6,796 bases of DNA from Candidatus Bathyarchaeota archaeon (GCA_011041895.1 DRAE01000014.1:1-6796), one strand, 5' to 3'; shown: positions 1 to 4,656, numbered from the stretch's first letter. The notes: generated by a model from the letters alone, not told the origin. Translations and numbers: made by a program.

Positions 1-2
1 AG

Positions 3-638
3 ATAGCTGTGTACTGTCATGGAATAGCTTTAACGGATAACATGACTGTTAACCTTAGTGCCCTGTATAATAGAGTGGACTTGGAGATTGGATATCAAGT
101 TGCAATAGTCTCTGGAAGCTATAGAGTAAGCGACTCAGGTAACGGTGGCGAGCTTATCTATGCCGTGCTTGTCTTTGCACCATTACTGCTTTTGAGGAGG
201 AAGCGAGGTGTACAGACGTGGGTTGCGATAGTTCTAGCTATAATCATCACAATTGCAATCGCTGTTCCAATATATGTCTGGATTTCAGGTTTGACAGGTG
301 CAAGGCCCTCAGGTGCAGGGGGGAACATATACTTCCAAGATGTTTCAGTTGAGAAATACGGATTTATAATTAACATTAAGTGCGAGGATGCATCCCAAAC
401 GCTATCTAACATATATGTGAAGGTTGGAACAGAGACAAAGACCATGATAACTTCCGAAGACTATGTGATATACTATGACGAAAACGGGAGACATGTGATC
501 CCTCTGGGAAACGTTAAATTAAAAGCTGGAGAAAGTGCAACGATCATCATAATCATGGACTACAGCCCAGGCATAGAATATACTATAAAGGTGACTACGG
601 TAACTGGAAAAGTGGCCCAATACACCTTCATCCCCTAA
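3..638 (+). CDS. Membrane protein with C-terminal archaeal pilin-like module (5' end outside window)
   Basis: The frame is open to the window edge, so the N-terminus is missing; the first in-window start-like codon is GTG at 9. Counting from that codon, residues 1-48 look like the end of an extracellular beta domain with a short Gly/Ser linker. Residues 49-62 are hydrophobic and are followed by RRKRG (63-67). Residues 68-93 are a second hydrophobic stretch. The RRKRG plus hydrophobic helix is what archaeal type IV pilin-like proteins carry as a class III signal, cut after KRG. The remaining 115 residues are beta-rich and end in a YTIKVTTVTG-like strand common in such pilins. A TTG at 192 would give a stand-alone pilin of 148 residues starting MRRKRG, but no stop separates it from the upstream coding-like sequence. 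It is therefore either a two-helix hairpin protein or a pilin gene with a rare start. The gene converges on the ABC operon across the sRNA cluster. Coding status is secure; exact role is not. Confidence 0.75.
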   Translation: MAVYCHGIALTDNMTVNLSALYNRVDLEIGYQVAIVSGSYRVSDSGNGGELIYAVLVFAPLLLLRRKRGVQTWVAIVLAIIITIAIAVPIYVWISGLTGARPSGAGGNIYFQDVSVEKYGFIINIKCEDASQTLSNIYVKVGTETKTMITSEDYVIYYDENGRHVIPLGNVKLKAGESATIIIIMDYSPGIEYTIKVTTVTGKVAQYTFIP

Positions 639-649
639 AATTAATCACT

Positions 650-696
650 GTGATGAATATAGTAGTTTATTAGATGAGGAGCAGCGGATAAACTGA
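650..696 (+). ncRNA. Candidate box C/D sRNA (degenerate internal boxes)
   Basis: Box C GTGATGA is at 650-656 and box D CTGA at 693-696. A C'-like ATGAGGA (one mismatch) at 674-680 leaves a guide of exactly 12 nt (GCAGCGGATAAA, 681-692) before D. The first guide would be 657-668, but D' (669-672, ATTA) is not recognisable and the D'-C' spacer is only 1 nt. Internal boxes are often degenerate in this RNA class. A second reading is possible: CTGA at 693 is followed after 3 nt by GTGATGA (700-706), which looks like a D'/C' pair of a unit that lacks a final D box. No target recognised. It lies 12 bases past the upstream stop codon. Confidence 0.45.
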
Positions 697-751
697 GCCG
701 TGATGAACCACTCCAATCCAACGCCTTCTCCAACTTATCTTAATAACAGAG

Positions 752-803
752 ATGATGAAAGGGCAGGTTTCTGAGAAACATGATGATACTCCATACCCAC
801 TGA
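752..803 (+). ncRNA. Box C/D guide sRNA
   Basis: All four boxes are perfect: C ATGATGA 752-758, D' CTGA 771-774, C' ATGATGA 780-786, D CTGA 800-803. The guides are 12 nt (AAGGGCAGGTTT, 759-770) and 13 nt (787-799), and the D'-C' spacer is 5 nt. This matches the archaeal double-guide architecture that binds L7Ae, Nop5 and fibrillarin and directs 2'-O-methylation five nucleotides upstream of D or D'. The D' guide can pair with an AAACCUGCC-type sequence; from memory a CCUGCCC stretch is conserved near the start of 23S rRNA domain IV. No target recognised for the D guide. Mature ends probably extend a few bases beyond the boxes. No convincing TATA element about 25 bases upstream, so it may be processed from a longer transcript. 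Confidence 0.87.
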
Positions 804-912
804 TCATAAACCCGTAAAAGAGTTTCAGCTCCCGCCAGTATAAGTTCTCAAGCTACCTGACTCACTTTTTATGAAAAGAGGAAGTATCGGTCAGATAGGG
901 GAGCCGCCGCTG

Positions 913-962
913 TCAGCTGAAACCTCCCCCATCACGGCTCAGCCAGGGAAGGGCGTCATCAT
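913..962 (-). ncRNA. Box C/D guide sRNA on the minus strand
   Basis: Read on the minus strand: box C ATGATGA (962-956), 13-nt guide CGCCCTTCCCTGG (955-943), D' CTGA (942-939), 3-nt spacer, C' GTGATGG (935-929, last base off consensus), 12-nt guide GGGAGGTTTCAG (928-917), D CTGA (916-913). Spacing is canonical. It is the only minus-strand member of the cluster. The D guide can form eight consecutive pairs with CUGAAACC, and the D' guide matches AGGGAAAGGCG with one mismatch. From memory both segments lie about 40 nt apart in domain I of 23S rRNA, the close-pair arrangement often seen for double-guide sRNAs. A GGGGAG/CTCCCC complementarity (898-903 with 924-929) could allow an alternative fold across the D guide. 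Confidence 0.85.
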
Positions 963-984
963 TCAAATTAATTTAGGACGTTGT

Positions 985-997
985 GCGATAAATTTTT
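985..997 (-). promoter_or_regulatory. Putative TATA region for minus-strand sRNA
   Basis: The minus strand reads CAAAAATTTATCG here. The AT-rich core is centred near 990, about 28 bases before box C at 962, which puts transcription initiation a few bases ahead of box C as expected for an independently transcribed archaeal sRNA. The match to a TATA box is only moderate. Confidence 0.4.
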
Positions 998-1010
998 GAA
1001 AGATTATATG
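998..1010 (+). promoter_or_regulatory. Putative BRE/TATA for sRNA at 1035
   Basis: A purine-rich GAAAG (998-1002) followed by ATTATATG (1003-1010) resembles an archaeal BRE plus TATA box. Its centre is about 26 bases before a start near 1030, just ahead of box C at 1035. It lies back to back with the minus-strand element at 985-997. Confidence 0.5.
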
Positions 1011-1034
1011 CGTTTACATGTTAAATGGTTTTGG

Positions 1035-1083
1035 ATGATGACCTCTGGCGTTGCTGAAATGTGATGAGTTTGACTACCTCTGA
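1035..1083 (+). ncRNA. Box C/D guide sRNA, predicted 16S G966-region guide
   Basis: Four perfect boxes: C ATGATGA 1035-1041, D' CTGA 1054-1057, C' GTGATGA 1061-1067, D CTGA 1080-1083. Both guides are exactly 12 nt (1042-1053 and 1068-1079) and the D'-C' spacer is 3 nt. The D' guide ends TCTGGCGTTG and can pair over 10 consecutive bases (one G-U) with CAACGCCGGA, the conserved archaeal 16S sequence recognised by the standard Arch958R primer. Under the five-base rule, C1049 faces the G equivalent to E. coli 16S G966. The D guide GTTTGACTACCT matches the 23S segment AGGUAGCCAAA with one A-C mismatch, which would place the mark at the A equivalent to about E. coli 1932. Target alignments are from memory of conserved rRNA; the RNA structure itself is read directly. 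Confidence 0.93.
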
Positions 1084-1126
1084 CACATGCAAGCTTTATG
1101 ATTTCACGCTTGTAATACTGTTTTAG

Positions 1127-1180
1127 ATTATGAGAGCAATATCATCGGAGCATTGCGATGAAGACGTTCCAGGGAGCTGA
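1127..1180 (+). ncRNA. Candidate box C/D sRNA with weak boxes
   Basis: Box C ATTATGA (1127-1133, one mismatch), 12-nt guide 1134-1145, D' CGGA (1146-1149, one mismatch), 5-nt spacer, C' GCGATGA (1155-1161, one mismatch), 15-nt guide 1162-1176, D CTGA (1177-1180). The spacing is right and it lies in line between two perfect sRNAs, but three of four boxes deviate. It may be a diverged or decaying unit. A bulged complementarity of CCAGGGAGC (1169-1177) with GCTCCTGG (1214-1221) offers an alternative fold. No target recognised. Confidence 0.42.
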
Positions 1181-1251
1181 ACTCTCAAGACTGGTTTTAA
1201 ACTTGAAATAATTGCTCCTGGATTTCTCTTATTGGCCTTGCCCTCCCTTTG

Positions 1252-1303
1252 ATGATGAGTGCGGCCGAAGCTGACATGCAATGATGACTAATCTCCTTTC
1301 TGA
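1252..1303 (+). ncRNA. Box C/D guide sRNA
   Basis: Four perfect boxes: C ATGATGA 1252-1258, D' CTGA 1271-1274, C' ATGATGA 1281-1287, D CTGA 1300-1303. Both guides are exactly 12 nt: GTGCGGCCGAAG (1259-1270) and CTAATCTCCTTT (1288-1299). The D'-C' spacer is 6 nt. I could not assign an rRNA target from memory; CUUCGGCCGCAC and AAAGGAGAUUAG are the sequences to search in rRNA and tRNA. The GC-rich first guide suggests a structured or GC-rich target. Confidence 0.9.
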
Positions 1304-1330
1304 AAAGTGAGTATACGAGGTAAGTGTTAG

Positions 1331-1340
1331 GATTTAACTT
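1331..1340 (+). promoter_or_regulatory. Putative TATA element for sRNA at 1362
   Basis: GATTTAACTT lies about 26 bases before the expected sRNA 5' end near 1360, the usual archaeal TATA distance. It overlaps the stop codon of the convergent ATPase gene (1334-1336). Moderate match only. Confidence 0.35.
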
Positions 1341-2107
1341 TTGCCTTCATGTATGTTCTTGATGATGAGCGGCGGACTTTCTGATGCCGTGATGAATCTG
1401 TGAGCCTCCAACTGATCAATAGCTTTCATGTAGCTTACGCCAGTCAAACCGCAGGATCTTAGAACTTTTCCTGCTTCACTGCGGTCGTAAACTTGAAGCT
1501 TATGATCATATGATATGTAGGCTATTCTCGTGGCTAAGTTTAGTGCCTCTAAGGGATCGTGAGTAACATGTATTACTGTAGTCTTGAACTCATTTAGTAG
1601 TTTCTTGATGAGTTTCATGACATATCTTTTATTCTCTGGGTCAAGGTTTGAGGTTGGTTCATCGAGGAGCAATAGGTCAGGCTCTATAGCAAATGCTCGC
1701 GCTATTGCAACTCGCTGTTGCTGCCCACTACTGAGTTGCCTTGGATAATAGTTTTCATATCCCTGAAGCCCTACTTTATGCAACCATTCTCCAGCAATTT
1801 TTCTAGCTTTTCCCTTACTCATTCCTCTGGCTATAAGAGGTAGAGCTACGTTATCCAGAGCGGTTTTCCATGGTAAAAGACGGGGCTCCTGGAACACGCA
1901 GCTAATGCGCTTGCAGTAGACCTCTACAGTACCCTTGTCGGGTTTGAGAACATTCATGATTATCTTAAGCAAAGTTGTCTTACCAGCACCGTTAGGTCCT
2001 AACAGTAATAGATAATCATTACGACATACCTCCAAGTCTATGTTGTCGAGAACTTTGACTCCGTTGAAGCTTTTTGTAACACTTTTCAATCTCACAGCTA
2101 TGTTCAT
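1334..2107 (-). CDS. ABC transporter ATPase, NitT/TauT (SsuB/TauB-like) family
   Basis: This is the cytoplasmic ATP-hydrolysing subunit of the importer encoded with the two upstream genes. Counting from the ATG at 2107 (257 residues), it shows Walker A GPNGAGKTT (37-45), the Q-loop in CVFQEPRLLPW (Q73), the signature LSSGQQQR (125-132), Walker B LLLLDEP (about 145-151) and the switch His in VTHD (H183). All catalytic residues are intact. QEPRLLPW is typical of the nitrate/sulfonate/taurine branch. A longer start exists at 2122. I chose 2107 because GGAGAG lies 7 bases upstream and the ATG overlaps the permease stop in a classic ATGA, a sign of translational coupling. The C-terminal tail (about residues 231-249) is encoded opposite the sRNA at 1362-1415, and that tail is outside the conserved ABC core. 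Confidence 0.95.
   Translation of the reverse strand: MNIAVRLKSVTKSFNGVKVLDNIDLEVCRNDYLLLLGPNGAGKTTLLKIIMNVLKPDKGTVEVYCKRISCVFQEPRLLPWKTALDNVALPLIARGMSKGKARKIAGEWLHKVGLQGYENYYPRQLSSGQQQRVAIARAFAIEPDLLLLDEPTSNLDPENKRYVMKLIKKLLNEFKTTVIHVTHDPLEALNLATRIAYISYDHKLQVYDRSEAGKVLRSCGLTGVSYMKAIDQLEAHRFITASESPPLIIKNIHEGKS
1362..1415 (+). ncRNA. Box C/D guide sRNA antisense to ABC ATPase 3' end
   Basis: C ATGATGA 1362-1368, 12-nt guide GCGGCGGACTTT (1369-1380), D' CTGA 1381-1384, 4-nt spacer, C' GTGATGA 1389-1395, 16-nt guide (1396-1411), D CTGA 1412-1415. All boxes are perfect; only the second guide is longer than usual. The whole RNA lies within the complementary strand of the last codons of the ATPase gene. 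The D' guide shares a 7-bp match with AAGUCCG of 16S rRNA, too short to call. The D guide target is unknown. Confidence 0.85.
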
Positions 2108-2889
2108 TGCTGCACTCTCCATTTTAATGACCAGCTCTTCAAAGGCTTAACGATGATTACCTCGATAGAACATGCCAAAAATATACATGTAAGTGCCCAA
2201 GCGAATACTTCTGAAGAGGAAAGTCTATACCAAGCAGCAAAAAGAGCGTAACCTACGCCGCTTTTACCACACATAAACTCTCCAAATACCGTAGCCCTGA
2301 TTCCAAATTCCAAAGCGTGAGTTAAGCTTGCCACAATATTAGCAATCATAGCAGGTATATAGATGTGGCGAAGCATCATCCAAGGTGTGAACTTGTAAAC
2401 TTTAGCCATTTCCATTAGTTCCAGATCAATGCTAATAACTCCTTCCTTTATTGAAACATAAACTAAGGGAGCTGTCACAAGTGCTGTAAGGAATACCACC
2501 GTAAAGTCTCCTATTCCAAACCATAGCATGGCTATCACGGCGATAACAGGCACAGGAGCTGTTAAACCTATCCACTTAAAAGGATTGAAAATATGATCTA
2601 CTTCCCTCTGAAAACCTGCGATTAATCCCATGGTAAAGCCGAGGATGAAGCCTATGAAGGCCCCCGATGCCAGATGAACTAAGGTCATCGAAAGCTCTTG
2701 TAAAAGCACACCTTTCGTGGCAAGTCTAGCAAGAGTAGTGATGGTAGTTGATGGCGATGGTACAAGAAACTCTCCCAAAGTTATTGACAAAATTTGCCAC
2801 AAAGCTAACAACACTAGAAATCCTATGAAATTGAGAAAAAGAAAACCATGTTTAGCCAGAGCTTTCTGGTGTATAGTAGAAGTTTTCAT
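2104..2889 (-). CDS. ABC transporter permease, NitT/TauT (SsuC/TauC-like) family
   Basis: The membrane channel of the importer has 261 residues, the family's usual size. Hydrophobic segments are visible near residues 17-38, 72-92, 108-125, 129-147, 180-196 and 228-248. The cytoplasmic EAA loop that contacts the ATPase is at about 159-180 (EMAKVYKFTPWMMLRHIYIP), followed by the family-typical EFMCGKSGVGYAL (204-216). The LVPSPSTT motif (42-49) after the first helix is also typical. The ATG at 2889 lies 38 bases inside the end of the binding-protein gene and has a GGGGGT about 10 bases upstream. I see no better downstream start before helix 1, so the overlap is probably real. Substrate specificity cannot be read from this subunit. 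Confidence 0.93.
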   Translation of the reverse strand: MKTSTIHQKALAKHGFLFLNFIGFLVLLALWQILSITLGEFLVPSPSTTITTLARLATKGVLLQELSMTLVHLASGAFIGFILGFTMGLIAGFQREVDHIFNPFKWIGLTAPVPVIAVIAMLWFGIGDFTVVFLTALVTAPLVYVSIKEGVISIDLELMEMAKVYKFTPWMMLRHIYIPAMIANIVASLTHALEFGIRATVFGEFMCGKSGVGYALFAAWYRLSSSEVFAWALTCIFLACSIEVIIVKPLKSWSLKWRVQQ

Positions 2890-3904
2890 CCGGTAACGTA
2901 CCCCCTATAGAATTGGGGCATGCCTCCAGCAAAGCTTCATAGTATCTCGTAAGATCTTCTCTAGCTTCCCAGCTAGGAGCAAAGCCCCACTCAATATTTT
3001 TGACAGCAAGTTCCATAGGCTTTGCTTTAATTCCATACTGTGACAGATATTTTTCAGCAAGCTTCCCAGCTTCAGCAGGATTCTCTTGAACCCACACTAT
3101 GGCTTCCTCCCATGCTTCTAAAAATCTTGTGATGAGATGAGAATTATTCTCGATGCGAGATGATACTGTAGCACCTGCTATAGGGGTTTTGAGACCCAGC
3201 TTCTCTTCAATAGCCTTTGAAATGTTTATTACACGATAGAGTTTTCTGACCTTAGCCTTAGTCTTTAGAATGGTAAGTGTAGCAAGAGGCTCGGGGAGAA
3301 TGGCATGATGTACATTGCCTTGAAGTATCATTTCAGCTGCCTGTTTGGGGGATGCTGTATGAATAAGGTTGAAGTCCTTTCCGGGATCTAAACCTTCGGA
3401 TTGGCATAGCAAAGAGAATAATGCATCAGGGGTTGCACCATTGAAAGGTATAGCTATACTTTCACCTTTGATATCATGTAGACATTGCACGTTAGGATTA
3501 TCGCTTACAATGTAGTGCATAGCCCAAGCGCAAACGCCAATGAACTTAACCTTGAAGCCCTTGTTATAAAGAAGCGCAGCTGTGCATGTAGGTAAGACGA
3601 TTATGTCAGCGTCGCCTCTAGCAACTATAACTTGAAGCTTAGCAGGATTTTCATATATTTCAATCACCACTCTTTCAACTGTGTCATTCAGCATACCTTT
3701 CTCCTTAATGTATGCTAGGGGTATAGTGAAGGGACCTGGAGGCCCTGCTATTACAAGCTCTTTTACCTTAGCTGATGGCGTCTGCTGAAGCTGCAACACA
3801 ACAAATGTACCTACAAAAATTAAAATAAGCACTACAGCCGCGGTCAATATCTTCATCTTTTTACTAAAGCGTATGCCATATCTTGTCGTTTCTTCATTGA
3901 GCAT
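2852..3904 (-). CDS. ABC transporter substrate-binding protein, NitT/TauT (SsuA/THI5-like) family
   Basis: The extracellular ligand-capturing subunit, 350 residues from the ATG at 3904. A GTG at 3916 is four codons longer, but GGTGA at 3914-3910 is a good ribosome site 5 bases before the ATG. Residues 18-39 are one hydrophobic helix with no lipoprotein Cys, so the protein is anchored by an uncleaved N-terminal helix or released by signal peptidase. The periplasmic-binding fold follows: GPPGPFTIPLAYI near 54-66, GDADIIVLPT 97-106, a YNKG turn, and AILPEPLA 201-208. The motifs fit COG0715-type proteins that bind sulfonates, nitrate or thiamine/riboflavin precursors. Unusual Cys residues occur at C107 (PTC), C125 (GVC), C141, C167 and C329, with M129-H130 close to C125. 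First gene of the operon, and its promoter carries two putative DtxR-type operators, which suggests a metal-related ligand; the ligand itself is unproven. Confidence 0.92.
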   Translation of the reverse strand: MLNEETTRYGIRFSKKMKILTAAVVLILIFVGTFVVLQLQQTPSAKVKELVIAGPPGPFTIPLAYIKEKGMLNDTVERVVIEIYENPAKLQVIVARGDADIIVLPTCTAALLYNKGFKVKFIGVCAWAMHYIVSDNPNVQCLHDIKGESIAIPFNGATPDALFSLLCQSEGLDPGKDFNLIHTASPKQAAEMILQGNVHHAILPEPLATLTILKTKAKVRKLYRVINISKAIEEKLGLKTPIAGATVSSRIENNSHLITRFLEAWEEAIVWVQENPAEAGKLAEKYLSQYGIKAKPMELAVKNIEWGFAPSWEAREDLTRYYEALLEACPNSIGGTLPDENFYYTPESSG

Positions 3905-3932
3905 TGCATTCACCACACTATACTGATTGTTG

Positions 3933-3946
3933 TTAGGGTCATCTAA
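3933..3946 (-). promoter_or_regulatory. Putative DtxR-family operator, proximal
   Basis: The plus strand reads TTAGGGTCATCTAA, matching the arms TTAGG/CCTAA of IdeR/DtxR-type boxes with one deviation in the second arm. It overlaps the expected transcription start (about 3944) of the transporter operon and lies 19 bp, about two helical turns, from the distal copy. Confidence 0.6.
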
Positions 3947-3951
3947 TATTC

Positions 3952-3965
3952 TTAGGTAATCCTAA
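3952..3965 (-). promoter_or_regulatory. Putative DtxR-family operator, distal (perfect arms)
   Basis: TTAGGTAATCCTAA has perfect 5-bp arms TTAGG/CCTAA, the same arms as the IdeR iron box. It sits directly downstream of the TATA element of the transporter operon, where repressor binding would block the general factors. A DtxR-family gene lies immediately upstream. Confidence 0.68.
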
Positions 3966-3976
3966 TATAAATATTT
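3966..3976 (-). promoter_or_regulatory. Putative TATA box of the ABC transporter operon
   Basis: The minus strand reads GAAATATTTAT then ATTAGG. The AT-rich core is centred near 3970, which predicts a start near 3944 and a leader of about 40 bases to the ATG at 3904. Both operator palindromes fall between this element and that start. Confidence 0.5.
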
Positions 3977-4065
3977 CTGTTAATAAATAGTATTCAAGAG
4001 CTATGGTCTTCAGTCAAAGCTCAGATGAAAATTAAGGTAAGGTCTAACGTGAACTTCTTAGGTTT

Positions 4066-4542
4066 TTATGATATGCACTCTTTAGGGAGTTTTTCACGTT
4101 CATAATAGTGTCTTAGCCTCCTTAGGAACTCCATTTTACCTTTTATCTTGAAATGTTCGTCGATAAACCCTAGGAACTTATTGATTCTATCTATTGTTAT
4201 CTCATGCAAACCATGTTCCATATAACAGGAATCTCTTTCAGCGATGTCCTCGGGCACCATCAGCACGTCTGCTAGAAACCTTCGTAGAGCTTCATGTTTT
4301 CTGAGGATTTCCCTAGCCATCATCTCACCCTTATCTGTCAGCTTTATGTATTCTCCCTTCTCATATAGTACTAGGCCACGCTGAGATAGTTTTCTCAACT
4401 GCTCTACAACCGATGGAGGTTTAACGTTGAGTGCGGCCGCCAAGTCACGAACTCTTACCACACTTTTCTCTCTCTGTAACTTGTATATGGCCTTTATATA
4501 ATCTTCAAAACGTTTTCTATAGGGGTAAAGTTGTTTTCTCAT
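4066..4542 (-). CDS. DtxR/MntR-family metal-dependent transcriptional repressor
   Basis: The 158-residue protein has the two-domain MntR-like layout without the C-terminal SH3 domain of DtxR. An N-terminal winged helix (about 10-70: RFEDYIKAIYKL, then VRDLAAALNVKPPSVVEQLRKL as the helix-turn-helix, then GLVLYEKGEYIKLTDKG as the wing) precedes the helical metal-binding and dimerisation domain (about 72-135). By alignment with known members, likely metal ligands are D14 (MntR D8/DtxR M10 position), H83 (MntR H77/DtxR H79), C106 (DtxR C102 position; Glu in MntR), E109 and H110. The mix of MntR-type Asp and DtxR-type Cys leaves Fe(II) versus Mn(II) open. The ATG at 4542 has a GAGAAG 4 bases upstream. 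It lies 161 bases upstream of the transporter operon, same strand, and probably controls it through the TTAGG palindromes. I saw no perfect TTAGG palindrome in its own leader. Confidence 0.93.
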   Translation of the reverse strand: MRKQLYPYRKRFEDYIKAIYKLQREKSVVRVRDLAAALNVKPPSVVEQLRKLSQRGLVLYEKGEYIKLTDKGEMMAREILRKHEALRRFLADVLMVPEDIAERDSCYMEHGLHEITIDRINKFLGFIDEHFKIKGKMEFLRRLRHYYEREKLPKECIS

Positions 4543-4609
4543 TAACTTCTCAACCCTATTTATTGAATTTGCGTGGACAAGTTACCCATACCATAGCTCA
4601 CAAGATAAC

Positions 4610-4622
4610 ATTATATAAAATT
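4610..4622 (-). promoter_or_regulatory. Putative TATA box of the DtxR-family gene
   Basis: The minus strand reads AATTTTATATAAT, a strong archaeal TATA-like sequence about 70 bases before the ATG at 4542. A start near 4590 would give a leader of about 45 bases. Confidence 0.5.
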
Positions 4623-4656
4623 AAAACTATTCACCTATTTGAAGACTTAGACAAAT

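Noticed and set aside
158..445. Minus-strand open frame of 95 codons
   Set aside because: It lies wholly opposite the pilin-like coding sequence, has no ribosome site or recognisable domain, and looks like a shadow frame.
804..912. Further sRNA between 803 and 913
   Set aside because: CTGA words occur (for example 856-859, and minus strand at 894-891) but no box C stands at a suitable distance on either strand.
898..929. GGGGAG/CTCCCC complementarity as a separate hairpin or terminator
   Set aside because: One arm is part of the D guide of the minus-strand C/D sRNA, which explains the sequence better; no U-run follows.
640..1415. CRISPR array or tandem DNA repeats in the intergenic gap
   Set aside because: The recurring TGATGA and CTGA words are not in a constant repeat with unique spacers; their order and spacing match C/D boxes instead.
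3129..3160. GTGATGAGATGA inside the binding-protein gene, resembling a box C
   Set aside because: No CTGA lies at the required guide distance and no C' follows, so the box pattern is incomplete; it is explained by coding sequence.
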